The notes: a model not told the origin generated them from the sequence alone. A stretch of 64,000 nt of DNA from Streptomyces sp. NBRC 109706 (GCF_000974485.1 NZ_BBOM01000014.1:62001-126000), one strand, 5' to 3'. Shown: positions 25,596 through 34,367, numbered from the stretch's first letter. Numbers and translations: made by a program.

Positions 25596-26348
25596 ATGCG
25601 CGTCGCGCTCTTTGTCACCTGTGTCAACGACACGTTGTTTCCACGGACCGGCCAGGCGGTGGTGACGCTGCTGGAACGGCTGGGGGTGACCGTGGACTTC
25701 CCCGAGGAGCAGTCGTGTTGTGGGCAGGCGCAGTTCAACACCGGGTACCGCAGGGAGACGGAGCCGCTGGTGCGGCGCTTCGCACGGGCGTTCCACGGCT
25801 ATGACCACATCGTGACGCCCTCGGGTTCGTGCGCGGCGATGGTCAGGGACAACTATCCGAGGATCGGCGCGCGGGCGCTGGCGGAGGGGCGGGACCGGGG
25901 CCTGGCCTCGGTGGCGACCTCGGTGGTGCCCAGGACCTATGAGCTGACGGAGTTCCTGGTCGACGTCCTGGGGGTGACGGATGTGGGCGCCTACTATCCC
26001 CATGCGGTGACCTACCACCCGACCTGCCACGGGCTGCGGATGCTGGGCCTGGGCGAGCGGCCGCGTCGGCTGCTGTCGGCGGTGCGGGGGCTTGAGCTGC
26101 TGGATCTGCCGGGTGCCGAGGAGTGTTGCGGTTTCGGTGGCACGTTCGCGATGAAGAACGAGGCGGTGTCGGCGGCGATGGGCGCGGACAAGGCGCGGCA
26201 TATCGAGGAGACCGGGGCGGCGGCGGTGTGCACGGTGGACAACTCCTGCCAGATGCATATCGGCGGCACCCTCTCCCGGATGGGTTCCTCGGTGCGGCCC
26301 GTGCACCTCGCCGAGATCCTTGCCAGCACGGAGGATGAGCAGTGGTGA
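25596..26348 (+). CDS. lutA: L-lactate oxidation complex subunit, Fe-S oxidoreductase LutA
   Basis: 250 aa. It has two cysteine-rich CCG domains, SCCGQAQFNTGY near residue 40 and ECCGFGGTFAMKN near residue 180, with PSGSCAAMV and YHPTCHG between them. LutA works with LutB and LutC to oxidise L-lactate to pyruvate. Placement directly after rhaB links it to L-lactate from the rhamnose aldolase fusion. Confidence 0.93.
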   Translation: MRVALFVTCVNDTLFPRTGQAVVTLLERLGVTVDFPEEQSCCGQAQFNTGYRRETEPLVRRFARAFHGYDHIVTPSGSCAAMVRDNYPRIGARALAEGRDRGLASVATSVVPRTYELTEFLVDVLGVTDVGAYYPHAVTYHPTCHGLRMLGLGERPRRLLSAVRGLELLDLPGAEECCGFGGTFAMKNEAVSAAMGADKARHIEETGAAAVCTVDNSCQMHIGGTLSRMGSSVRPVHLAEILASTEDEQW

Positions 26349-26388
26349 GGGTGCGGGCTACGGCTTCCGGCGGCGAAGGGACGACACG

Positions 26389-27870
26389 GTGAGCGGAACG
26401 TATCTGGGGATGCCGGCCTTCCCCCGGGCGGCGACCGCCGCGACGCGGGACCGGCAGCTGCGGGCGAATCTGACGCATGCCACGCACACGATCCGCGACA
26501 AGCGGGCGCGCGCGGTGGCGGAGCTGCCGGACTGGGCGCGGCTGCGGGCCGCGGGGGCGGCGATCAAGGATCGGACGCTGCGCCATCTGGACGGCTATCT
26601 GGAGCAGTTGGAGGCGGCGGTCACCGCGGCCGGCGGCCAGGTGCACTGGGCCGAGGACGCCGAGGCGGCGAACCGGATCGTCACGGAGCTGGTGCTGGCG
26701 ACCGGCGAACGCGAGGTCGTCAAGGTGAAGTCGATGGCGACGCAGGAGATCGGGCTGAACGCCGCGTTGGAGCGGGCCGGGGTGCGCGCCTACGAGACGG
26801 ATCTCGCCGAGCTGATCGTGCAGTTGGGGGACGATCTGCCCTCGCACATCCTGGTGCCGGCCATCCACCGCAACCGCCGGGAGATCCGCGACATCTTCCG
26901 GGAGCGGATGGCGGACTGGGGGCGGCCCGCGCCCGAGGGCCTTTCGGACCGGCCGGCCGATCTGGCGGAGGCGGCGCGGCTGCACCTGCGGCAGAAGTTC
27001 CTGGACGCCAAGGTGGCGGTGTCGGGGGCGAACTTCATGGTGGCCGAGACGGGCACCATGGTGGTGGTGGAGTCCGAGGGCAACGGCCGGATGTGTCTGA
27101 CGCTGCCGGAGACGTTGATCTCCGTGGTGGGCATCGAGAAGGTGGTGCCCGGCTGGCGCGATCTGGAGGTGTTCCTCCAGCTGTTGCCGCGTTCGTCGAC
27201 GGCCGAGCGGATGAACCCGTACACCTCGATGTGGACGGGCACGACGGACGACGACGGGCCGCGCGCGTTCCATCTGGTGCTGTTGGACAACGGCCGCACG
27301 GACACCCTGGCGGACACGGTGGGGCGCCAGGCGCTGCGCTGTATCCGCTGTTCGGCCTGTCTGAACGTGTGCCCGGTGTACGAGCGGGCGGGCGGCCACG
27401 CCTACGGCTCGGCCTACCCGGGGCCGATCGGCGCCATTCTGACGCCGCAACTACGCGGTGTGGGCAGCGAGTTGGATGCCTCGCTGCCCTATGCCTCGTC
27501 GCTCTGCGGCGCCTGTTACGAGGTGTGCCCGGTGGCGATCGACATTCCGGAGGTGCTGGTGCATCTGCGGGAACGGGTGGTGGAGGGCGGCGAGGTGGCG
27601 GAGAACGGGCGTCGGGTGCGGCTCAGGCCGGCGCGCGGGCACGCGGCGGAGCGGGCGGCGATGCGGGCCGCCCGGTGGACGTTGGACCATCCGGGGGTGC
27701 TGCGCGCCGGGCAGCGGCTGGCGGGCCGGATGCGGGGCCTGCAGCCGCGGCGGCTGCCGGGCCCCGGGCGGGCGTGGACGGCGTCCCGTGATCTGCCGCC
27801 GCTGCCGGCGGAGCCGTTCCGGGAGTGGTGGCGCAGAACGCGGGGCGAGCGGCGGGAGACGGGCCGATGA
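26389..27870 (+). CDS. lutB: L-lactate oxidation complex subunit, iron-sulfur protein LutB
   Basis: 493 aa from the GTG at 26389 (SGTYLGMPAFPRA), with GAAGGG eight bases upstream; an ATG at 26335 inside lutA is in frame but gives an atypical N-terminus. The N-terminal LUD domain has KVKSMATQEIG and ANFMVAETGTMV. Two 4Fe-4S clusters are predicted from CIRCSACLNVCPV and CGACYEVCPV (about residues 320-385). The C-terminal tail is basic and variable. Its stop overlaps lutC (ATGA). Confidence 0.93.
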   Translation: MSGTYLGMPAFPRAATAATRDRQLRANLTHATHTIRDKRARAVAELPDWARLRAAGAAIKDRTLRHLDGYLEQLEAAVTAAGGQVHWAEDAEAANRIVTELVLATGEREVVKVKSMATQEIGLNAALERAGVRAYETDLAELIVQLGDDLPSHILVPAIHRNRREIRDIFRERMADWGRPAPEGLSDRPADLAEAARLHLRQKFLDAKVAVSGANFMVAETGTMVVVESEGNGRMCLTLPETLISVVGIEKVVPGWRDLEVFLQLLPRSSTAERMNPYTSMWTGTTDDDGPRAFHLVLLDNGRTDTLADTVGRQALRCIRCSACLNVCPVYERAGGHAYGSAYPGPIGAILTPQLRGVGSELDASLPYASSLCGACYEVCPVAIDIPEVLVHLRERVVEGGEVAENGRRVRLRPARGHAAERAAMRAARWTLDHPGVLRAGQRLAGRMRGLQPRRLPGPGRAWTASRDLPPLPAEPFREWWRRTRGERRETGR

Positions 27871-28592
27871 GCGCGCGTGACGTGGTGTTGGGTCGGGTGC
27901 GTCGGGCGCTGGCCGATGTGCCGCGCGAGGAGACGCCGGACCAGGTGCCGGTGGAGCGGGCGTATCTGGACAGCCACGCCCCGGCGGACGCCGTGGAGCT
28001 GTTGGCGGAGAACCTGGCGGACTACCGGGCGTTGGTGCATCGGGCGACGGCGGCCGAGCTGCCCGATCTGATCGCCGGTCTGCTGGCGGCGCGCGGGGCC
28101 CGTTCGGTGCTGGTGCCCGCCGGCCTGCCGGCGGGCTGGTTGGCGGCGGCCGACGGGGTGCGGCGGGTGCCGGACGAGGCGTCGGCGACGCCGCACGCGC
28201 TGGACGCGGTGGACAGCGTGGTGACGGGCTGCGCGGTGGCCGTCGCCGAGACCGGCACGCTGGTGCTGGACGGCGGCCCGGACCAGGGGCGTCGACAGAT
28301 CACGCTGGTCCCCGACCACCACATCTGTGTGGTGCGGGTGCCGGACCAGGTGGTGGAGTCCGTGCCACAGGGCCTGCGCCGGCTGGCACCCGAACGACCC
28401 CTGACCTGGATCTCCGGCCCCTCGGCCACCAGCGACATCGAACTCGACCGCGTCGAGGGCGTCCACGGCCCGCGCCGCCTTGAGGTGGTGCTGCTCACCG
28501 ATCAGCCGGCGACCGGGCCTTCCAGTCTAGGTCGATGGGGCCTGGTCGAACCGGGTCCCGGGTCCGTTACCGGGGCGGGGCACGGTGCGTAG
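27867..28592 (+). CDS. lutC: L-lactate oxidation complex subunit, LUD-domain protein LutC
   Basis: 241 aa. LUD domain with AVAVAETGTLVLDGG, TLVPDHHICVV and SATSDIELDRVEGVHGPRRLEVVLL. Family members usually end near that last block; this one runs about 30 residues further through a Gly/Pro-rich tail (GPSSLGRWG and beyond). The tail overlaps the likely promoter of the next gene. It is the last gene of the rhamnose-lactate operon. Confidence 0.92.
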   Translation: MSARDVVLGRVRRALADVPREETPDQVPVERAYLDSHAPADAVELLAENLADYRALVHRATAAELPDLIAGLLAARGARSVLVPAGLPAGWLAAADGVRRVPDEASATPHALDAVDSVVTGCAVAVAETGTLVLDGGPDQGRRQITLVPDHHICVVRVPDQVVESVPQGLRRLAPERPLTWISGPSATSDIELDRVEGVHGPRRLEVVLLTDQPATGPSSLGRWGLVEPGPGSVTGAGHGA

Positions 28593-28595
28593 CGT
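28590..28595 (+). promoter_or_regulatory. -10-like TAGCGT before questin-oxidase-like gene
   Basis: TAGCGT lies six bases before the ATG at 28602, with no ribosome site between. That spacing fits a leaderless transcript beginning at the ATG. Confidence 0.5.
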
Positions 28596-28601
28596 CGGGG
28601 T

Positions 28602-29663
28602 ATGGACGAGACGCAGCGGCAGGACGGCGTGCGGGACGGCACGTTGGACGAGGGGCTGGAGCGGCTGCACCGCACCGGCCCCGAGTTCGTCGGATGGTTG
28701 ACCAACCACGGTCCGATGGCGGTGGAGGCGCTGGTGCGCCGGGGGCAGGGGCGGCGGGTCCACCGCTGGATCGACGCCTACCAGCGGCGGTTGGAGGACC
28801 GGCCGGCGCCCTTCGGGCGGATCACGGCGGCGAACTGGCACGACCGGCTGGGGGACGCACGGTATCTGACGGACTGGTCGGTGTACTTCCGCGAACGGCT
28901 CGCGGAGCGGCCGTGGCCCGAGGTGCTGGTGGAGTGGTGGCCCCGGCTGCTGCCCGGCATCGCGGGCGGGTCGACCCATCCGGTGATCCGGGTGGGGCAC
29001 GCGGTGCGGGTGCTGTTGACGGACGGGGCGTCGGGGCCGAGGGTGGCCGAGCTGGCGGAGGGCCTTGGCTACTGGGCGGCGCGCCACCGACGGCTGCCCG
29101 AGCGACGCACGCCGCTGCCTCCCGGCGCGGACGATCCGGCGGCGGCACTGCGCGCGGTGCTGCCCGTCGCCGACCGTTCGGGCGGGATCAACCACCGGTT
29201 GGGGCAGCTCGACGGGCTGCCCGGATGGGAGCGCGCCCTGCCGACGGACCCGGTCGACGCGCGGCGGCGGTTGGCGGAGCTGGTGCGGGCCGCCGCCGGG
29301 TACTACGTGGGGCATGCGCGGGGCGGGCCGGTGATGTTGGTGCACGCGGTGACCGCGCCCAACGCGGTGCTGCGGACGCTGCCCGCGCTGCCGCCGGCGC
29401 TGTGGCGCCGGAGCGTGGACGCCGCCTGGGCGGCGAGCGCGGCGGTGGTCGCCGGCTACGCGCCGGCCGGCGGCCCGACGGCGGCGCCGCCCGGTGGGCC
29501 GCTCGACGCGGCGGAGATGTTCGACCGGGCGGCGGAGCACGGCGACGAGCATGTGATCAAGCTGGCCGACACCCTGTGGGACCTGTGGGAGGCCGATCCC
29601 GACGACCCGTTGCCCGGGGTGGCCGCGAGCCGCGCGGTGGAGCTGATCGAGCCGGAGGGCTGA
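28602..29663 (+). CDS. Questin oxidase-family protein
   Basis: 353 aa. Resembles the questin oxidase-like (DUF4243) family: LHRTGPEFVGWLTNHGPMAVEAL at the N-terminus, HRWIDAYQRRL, THPVIRVGHAVRVLL near residue 125, VHAVTAPNAV, and the C-terminal EHGDEHVIKLADT. Fungal members open an anthraquinone ring by Baeyer-Villiger-type oxidation without a recognisable flavin fold. Bacterial members are uncharacterised, so no substrate is assigned. The protein is soluble and lacks a signal peptide. Confidence 0.75.
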   Translation: MDETQRQDGVRDGTLDEGLERLHRTGPEFVGWLTNHGPMAVEALVRRGQGRRVHRWIDAYQRRLEDRPAPFGRITAANWHDRLGDARYLTDWSVYFRERLAERPWPEVLVEWWPRLLPGIAGGSTHPVIRVGHAVRVLLTDGASGPRVAELAEGLGYWAARHRRLPERRTPLPPGADDPAAALRAVLPVADRSGGINHRLGQLDGLPGWERALPTDPVDARRRLAELVRAAAGYYVGHARGGPVMLVHAVTAPNAVLRTLPALPPALWRRSVDAAWAASAAVVAGYAPAGGPTAAPPGGPLDAAEMFDRAAEHGDEHVIKLADTLWDLWEADPDDPLPGVAASRAVELIEPEG

Positions 29664-29667
29664 CGGT

Positions 29668-29682
29668 CCGTCCGCGGGACGG
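29668..29682. terminator. Short hairpin between convergent genes
   Basis: CCGTCC-GCG-GGACGG forms a 6-bp stem with a 3-base loop five bases after the questin-oxidase-like stop and 12 bases before the macro-domain stop on the other strand. A small bidirectional terminator is plausible. Confidence 0.4.
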
Positions 29683-29694
29683 GCCCGGGGCCGG

Positions 29695-30207
29695 TCAGCC
29701 GGCGGGGTCGAAGATACGGTAGGCGTTCTCGTCGAAAAGCACGAACCGCAGCTCGGTGAAGGCGCCGCCGGCCGCCGCCCGGTGCGCGACGTCCAGGGCG
29801 ATGCGGGCGGCGTCGGCGAGGGGCCAGCGGTAGACGCCGGTGGAGATCGCCGGCAGGGCCACCGTGGCGGCGCCCAACTCCTGGGCGACGCGCAGCGACT
29901 CGCGGTAGCAGGAGGCCAGCAGCGCGGAGCGGTCCTCGGTGGTGGAGTGGACCGGGCCCACCGTGTGGATCACCCAACGGGCGGGCAGCCGGCCGGCGGT
30001 GGTGGCGACCGCCTGGCCGGTGGGGAGTCCGCCGCCGAGATGGCCGGCGCGCAGCTCCCGGCAGGCGGCAAGGATCTCGGGCCCGCCGGCGCGGTGGATC
30101 GCGCCGTCCACTCCGCCGCCGCCCAGCAGCGAGGAGTTGGCCGCGTTGACCACCGCGTCCACCTGTTGTCGGGTGATGTCGCCGCGTACACGTGTGACCA
30201 CTGGCAT
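29695..30207 (-). CDS. Macro-domain (ADP-ribose processing) protein
   Basis: 170 aa from the ATG at 30207; an ATG at 30216 adds three residues. Single macro domain of the YmdB/MacroD type: RGDITRQQVDAVVNAANSSLLGGGGVDGAIHRAGG, read as adjacent blocks, and the loop ISTGVYRWP. It probably hydrolyses O-acetyl-ADP-ribose or removes ADP-ribose from protein. No DarT-like toxin is next to it, so a housekeeping role is more likely than an antitoxin role. Confidence 0.92.
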   Translation of the reverse strand: MPVVTRVRGDITRQQVDAVVNAANSSLLGGGGVDGAIHRAGGPEILAACRELRAGHLGGGLPTGQAVATTAGRLPARWVIHTVGPVHSTTEDRSALLASCYRESLRVAQELGAATVALPAISTGVYRWPLADAARIALDVAHRAAAGGAFTELRFVLFDENAYRIFDPAG

Positions 30208-30241
30208 GCCCCCCATGGTGGCATCCACGACCGGGCCGGGG

Positions 30242-30907
30242 CTACGCGGGCCGCTCGGTCGCCCAGCGCAGCCCGCCCAGCAGATGGGCGCGGAAGGCGG
30301 GGTCGTCGAAGGACTCGGAGGTGTGGCCGAGCGCGGTGTAGAAGGAGCGGCCCCCGGCCAGGGTGTGGCACCACGCCAGGGGGTGGTCGGCGCCCATCCC
30401 GCCGCCCTCGTAGCTGCTCTCGTCGGCGCTGACCAGCACCCGCACCCGGGGGCGCGGGTTGCTGGTGAAGTTGTACCACTCGTCGGTGAACTCCCAGCGT
30501 GCGGGCAGGTGGGCGGTGGCGGGGTGGTCGTGGTCCTCCACGACGACGACGCCCGGCTGCAGCGCCGGATGGCCGTCGAAGACGGCGCCGACCACATCGC
30601 TGCCGAACCAGGGCCAGTCGTACTCGGTGGTGGAGGCGCCGTGCACGCCGACGAAGCCGCCGCCGGCGGCGAGGAAGGCGCGCAGGCCCGCGCGGGACGT
30701 GTCGGTCAGGACCTCGCCGCTGGTGGACAGGAAGACGACGGCGCGGGCCCCCGGCAGGGCGTCGGCCAGCTCCTCGGGGTCCTCCGTCGCGGTCACCGCG
30801 AACCCCTCCCGGGCGCCCAGTTCGTGGAAGGCGGCGACGCCGTCCGGGATCGAGTCATGACGGAATCCGGTGGTTCGGCTGAAGACGATGATCCGCTGAG
30901 CACTCAT
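30242..30907 (-). CDS. ThuA-domain protein
   Basis: 221 aa from the ATG at 30907. ThuA features: IIVFSRTTGFRHDSIPDG at the start, GGGFVGVHGASTTEYDW, FDGHPALQPGVVVVED-type segment, and HPLAWCHTLAGGRSFYTALGH, each as a separate block. The class I amidotransferase-like fold is found alone or fused to sugar-metabolism domains. Roles in trehalose or sugar use have been proposed for relatives. It lies 34 bp upstream of the macro gene on the same strand. Confidence 0.9.
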   Translation of the reverse strand: MSAQRIIVFSRTTGFRHDSIPDGVAAFHELGAREGFAVTATEDPEELADALPGARAVVFLSTSGEVLTDTSRAGLRAFLAAGGGFVGVHGASTTEYDWPWFGSDVVGAVFDGHPALQPGVVVVEDHDHPATAHLPARWEFTDEWYNFTSNPRPRVRVLVSADESSYEGGGMGADHPLAWCHTLAGGRSFYTALGHTSESFDDPAFRAHLLGGLRWATERPA

Positions 30908-31171
30908 GGCGCCATCGTAGAACGCGCTTACCTCCCCCCGACGGGCCCGCCGACCCACCGCCGGGGCCAACCGTCGACGGCCGTGCCGCGATGGGGAGAT
31001 GACCGCGCCGACGGCAATCGTCCGGTCGGTCGACAAAGGTGTCATGGGCACGAACATTCGGGGCACAGAAGTACGAGTGAGCCCTTATCCCGGGGCTATT
31101 CCTCTGTTGGCCCTTCCCTTCACCACCGGTGGGGCCTCATGATCTTGAGCGACCTTGAGTGAGGAGTACCG

Positions 31172-32254
31172 ATGCCCCGTGAACAAGTTGTCCGGGCCTT
31201 CCTGCAACAGGCCGGGGCCTGTGGTCGCCTCGGCTCGCCGCTGTACGCCGCGCTGCTGGAACGGGCCGCGGAGGACGTCGAGCGCGGTGGACCGTGCGCC
31301 GAAGCGCTGCTGGGGCATCACACGGTGCGACTGGACGACGCGTTGCCGCTGCGGTTCCTCGGCGGGGCGCACGCCCTCGCGCTGACCGGGCGCGCCCCGG
31401 AGCTGGCGGCGCACTTCCCGAGCGCCGGGGGCACCCTTACCCCGGGGCGCCCCGACGCGGCCTGGCCGGCGCTGCGCGCGGCCGTCGCCCAGGAGCCGGC
31501 GTGGATCGCCCGGTGGCTGACCCGCCCGCCGCAGACCAACGAGGTCGGCCGCGCCAACCTGCTGGTCGCGGCCCTGCTGCATATCGTGCCCAGCGCCCAA
31601 CTGCCGCTGCGGCTCTTCGAGCTGGGGTCGAGCGGTGGTCTCAATCTGCGGGCGGAGCAGTTCCGCTACGAGGCGGACAGGTTCGCCTGGGGCCCGATGG
31701 ACTCGCCGGTGAAGCTCACCGACGCCTGGGAGGGCGGGGTGCCCGGCTGGCTGCGCGCCGGCGCGCGCCGTCACCAGGCCCTCCGGATCGTGGAGCGGCG
31801 CGGCTGCGATCTCGCCCCCATAGACCCGCTCTCCGCCGAGGGCTCGCTGACCCTGCGCGCCTATGTCTGGCCGGACCAGATCGCCCGGATGGAGCGCCTT
31901 GAGGGCGCGCTCCGGGTCGCGGCCAAGGTGCCGGCCACGGTGCAGTCCTCCGGCGCCGCGGAGTTCCTGTCCACGGTGGACGTCGAGCCGGGGACGCTGA
32001 CGGTCGTCTGGCACTCGGTGCTGCGCCAGTATGTGTCGACGGACGAATGGGCCGCCGTGGAACGGGAGTTGGCGCGGCTGGCCGCCTCGGCGACGCCCGA
32101 GGCCGGGTTCGCGCATATCGCCTTCGAACCGGGTGTCCGGGGCGGCGAGGCGGCCTTCTGGCTGTCGGTGCGGGTGGGGGACGAGCCCGAGCAGCCACTG
32201 GCGACCGCCCACCCGCACGGCGTACCGGCCCGATGGCTGGGCGCCGACGGATGA
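31172..32254 (+). CDS. DUF2332-family protein
   Basis: 360 aa. Matches the DUF2332 family across its length: FLQQAGACGRLGSPLYAALL at the N-terminus, QTNEVGRANLL, RLFELGSSGGLNLR near residue 150, and VVWHSVLRQYV. ELGSSGGLNL looks like a motif I of a class I methyltransferase-like fold, but no activity is known. The 264-bp region upstream has no supported gene. Its stop overlaps a possible ATG of the next gene. Confidence 0.85.
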   Translation: MPREQVVRAFLQQAGACGRLGSPLYAALLERAAEDVERGGPCAEALLGHHTVRLDDALPLRFLGGAHALALTGRAPELAAHFPSAGGTLTPGRPDAAWPALRAAVAQEPAWIARWLTRPPQTNEVGRANLLVAALLHIVPSAQLPLRLFELGSSGGLNLRAEQFRYEADRFAWGPMDSPVKLTDAWEGGVPGWLRAGARRHQALRIVERRGCDLAPIDPLSAEGSLTLRAYVWPDQIARMERLEGALRVAAKVPATVQSSGAAEFLSTVDVEPGTLTVVWHSVLRQYVSTDEWAAVERELARLAASATPEAGFAHIAFEPGVRGGEAAFWLSVRVGDEPEQPLATAHPHGVPARWLGADG

Positions 32255-32268
32255 CGCACGATGGCCCC

Positions 32269-32697
32269 ATGGCACACGCGATGCGGTCAGAAGAATGGCG
32301 GGCCTTCCTCACCGACGGCACCCGCACCGGCAAGTTGTCCACCGTGACGTCGGACGGCCTGCCGCATGTCGCGCCGGTGTGGTTCGTGCTGGACGGCGAC
32401 GAGGTGGTGCTGACCACCGGTAGGCAGACGGTCAAGGGGCGCAATCTGGCCAGGGACGGCCGGGTCGCCTTCTGCGTCGACCAGGAGAACCCACCGTTCG
32501 GCTTCGTGCTGCTGAGGGGGCGCGCCGAGCTGAGCGAGGATCCGGGCGAGCTGCGCACCTGGGCCACCAGGATCGCCGCCCGCTACATGGGAGCGGACCG
32601 CGCCGAGGAGTTCGGGTCCCGCAACGCGGCGCCGGGCGAGGTGCTGGTGCGCATCAGGCCCGAACGGGTGGTCGCCGAGGCGGAGATCACCGCCTGA
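32269..32697 (+). CDS. PPOX-class F420/FMN-dependent enzyme
   Basis: 142 aa from the ATG at 32269 (MAHAMRSEEW); an ATG at 32251 overlapping the DUF2332 stop adds six residues. Split beta-barrel flavin/deazaflavin-binding fold with RTGKLSTVTSDGLPHVAPVWFVLDG, TGRQTVKGRNL and FGFVLLRGRAE as separate blocks. Actinobacterial members use coenzyme F420 to reduce or bind small molecules. The substrate is unknown. Confidence 0.88.
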   Translation: MAHAMRSEEWRAFLTDGTRTGKLSTVTSDGLPHVAPVWFVLDGDEVVLTTGRQTVKGRNLARDGRVAFCVDQENPPFGFVLLRGRAELSEDPGELRTWATRIAARYMGADRAEEFGSRNAAPGEVLVRIRPERVVAEAEITA

Positions 32698-32713
32698 GCC
32701 GCGGGACAGGCCC

Positions 32714-32719
32714 TAGGCT
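32714..32719 (+). promoter_or_regulatory. -10-like TAGGCT before VOC gene
   Basis: TAGGCT lies seven bases before the ATG at 32727 and no Shine-Dalgarno sequence is present. The layout suits a leaderless mRNA, the same arrangement as before the genes at 3455 and 28602. Confidence 0.5.
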
Positions 32720-32726
32720 CGGCCCC

Positions 32727-33119
32727 ATGCCTCCCGCACGTTTCAAGGATCTGGCGCTGGACGCCGTCGACCATCAGGCCCTCGCCGACTGGTGGTGTGC
32801 CGCGCTGGGCTACCGGCGCCGCAACCAGGAGGAGGACGGGCGGACCTGGCCCGCCGACTGGCCCGTGCCGATCCACGACCCCGAGGGCGAGGGCCCGTCG
32901 ATCTGGATCAATCCTGTTCCGGAGGCGAAGTCGGGCAAGAACCGGATGCATCTCGACGTCCGGGGCGACACCGACGAGTTGCTGGCCCTGGGCGCCTCCC
33001 TGATCCGCACGAACGAGGGCGCCACGGTCACCTGGGACGTGCTCGCCGACCCCGAGGGCAACGAGTTCTGCGTCTTCCCCCCGGAACCGCCCGTCGTGGT
33101 GCCGCCCACGGTCCGCTAG
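32727..33119 (+). CDS. Glyoxalase-like (VOC) domain protein
   Basis: 130 aa. A single vicinal-oxygen-chelate unit pair: DLALDAVDHQALADWWCAALGY opens the fold, and NRMHLDVRGDT and LADPEGNEFCVFPPE close it, seen as separate blocks. This subgroup often lacks a complete metal triad and may bind small drugs or metabolites. No substrate is suggested by its neighbours. Confidence 0.85.
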   Translation: MPPARFKDLALDAVDHQALADWWCAALGYRRRNQEEDGRTWPADWPVPIHDPEGEGPSIWINPVPEAKSGKNRMHLDVRGDTDELLALGASLIRTNEGATVTWDVLADPEGNEFCVFPPEPPVVVPPTVR

Positions 33120-33219
33120 CACGGCCGGCGTCTCCTCCCCCGCACGCCGCGTGGCACCATCGTGCCCGGCAGGCGGCGCGGACGGCGCGGCGCGGCGAGC
33201 GTGGGGAAGGCGGGCATCG

Positions 33220-33621
33220 GTGACGCAGCTGATCGACACCGTGGCATGGGTGCACCTTCGGGACGGGCACATCCTGGGCGCCCGCTCCCAGGGGAAGGAC
33301 GTTTTCTATATCCCCGGCGGCAAGCGGGCCCCGGGCGAGAGTGATCTGGAGACGTTGGTGCGTGAGGTGCGGGAGGAGCTGACGGTGACCGTCGACCCGA
33401 TGACGGCGCGCCATGTCGGCACCTACACGGCCGCGGCCCACGGGCATCCGGAGGGGACGCTGGTGCGGATGGCCTGTTACACGGGCGACTACCGGGGGAC
33501 GTTGACGGCCAGCAGCGAGATCGAGGAGATCGCCTGGCTGGCGTTCGCCGACCGGGCCCGCACCGCGCCCGTGGACCACGCCGTCTTCGACGAACTGGCG
33601 CGGGACGGCCGGCTTCGCTGA
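33220..33621 (+). CDS. Nudix hydrolase
   Basis: 133 aa from the GTG at 33220. The Nudix box reads G-KRAPG-E-x7-REVREELTV, with Thr where Gly is usual near the end. The core Arg-Glu and Glu-Glu residues are present. DVFYIPGGKRAPGES gives the typical approach. It probably hydrolyses a nucleotide or related diphosphate. It is unlike the Nudix protein at 17806 in length and N-terminus. Confidence 0.88.
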   Translation: MTQLIDTVAWVHLRDGHILGARSQGKDVFYIPGGKRAPGESDLETLVREVREELTVTVDPMTARHVGTYTAAAHGHPEGTLVRMACYTGDYRGTLTASSEIEEIAWLAFADRARTAPVDHAVFDELARDGRLR

Positions 33622-33712
33622 CCCCGGCGCCGTCGGAACGCCCGGGCGACGCGGGAGCCGGGGGCCGGTCCCCGAGTACGATGGGCGCACAGGTGGCGGA
33701 AGGGCGGGCGAG

Positions 33713-34357
33713 GTGGCCGGGGCACGGATCGACGGGCGGGTCGAGCGGGGGAACCAGTCCCGCCGGCTGGTGCTCGGCAGGACGATGGAGATCGCCTCGG
33801 TCGAAGGTCTCGGCGCGCTCTCCATCGGGCGGATCGCCACGGAGCTGGGCCTCAGCAAGAGCGGGGTGTTCGCCCTCTTCGGCTCCAAGGAGGAGCTGCA
33901 GCTCGCCACCGTCAGGGCGGCCAAGGCGGTGTTCGTGGCCCAGGTCGCCCGCCCGGCGGACGACGAACCGCCCGGAACGGGGCGGGTGTGGCGGGTGTGC
34001 CGGAGCTATCTCGCCTACTCCCGGGACCGGGTGTTTCCCGGTGGCTGTTTCTTCACCACGGTCTCCGCCGAGTTCAGCGCCCGCTCGGGCGCGGTCAGGG
34101 ACGCGGTGGCCGAGGCCAGGGGCGAGTGGATCGACTTTCTGCGGGGCCTGCTCGAAGAGGCCCGGCGGGTCGGGCAGTTGGTCGGGACCTGCGATGTGCC
34201 GCAGCTGGCCTTCGAGTTGGTGGCGTTGATGGAGATGGCCAACGCCGACTCGGCACTGCACGCCGACGACGACGGCTACCAACGAGCCGCCGTCGCCATC
34301 CGCGCCCGGCTGAACGCCTCGGCCACCGACCCGGGCGTGTTGCCCGACGCTCCCTGA
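33713..34357 (+). CDS. TetR-family transcriptional regulator
   Basis: 214 aa from the GTG at 33713, with GAAGGG about nine bases upstream. Helix-turn-helix: LSIGRIATELGLSKSGVFALF near residues 38-58, followed by GSKEELQLATV. The C-terminal part matches the TetR_C_6-like group (GGCFFTTVSAEFSAR). It converges with an alpha/beta hydrolase gene 11 bp away; a palindrome before the hydrolase start is a possible target. Confidence 0.9.
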   Translation: MAGARIDGRVERGNQSRRLVLGRTMEIASVEGLGALSIGRIATELGLSKSGVFALFGSKEELQLATVRAAKAVFVAQVARPADDEPPGTGRVWRVCRSYLAYSRDRVFPGGCFFTTVSAEFSARSGAVRDAVAEARGEWIDFLRGLLEEARRVGQLVGTCDVPQLAFELVALMEMANADSALHADDDGYQRAAVAIRARLNASATDPGVLPDAP

Positions 34358-34367
34358 GGGACAGGCC

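Noticed and set aside
29695..30207. DarG-like antitoxin
   Set aside because: Macro domain alone; no DarT-like ADP-ribosyltransferase beside it.
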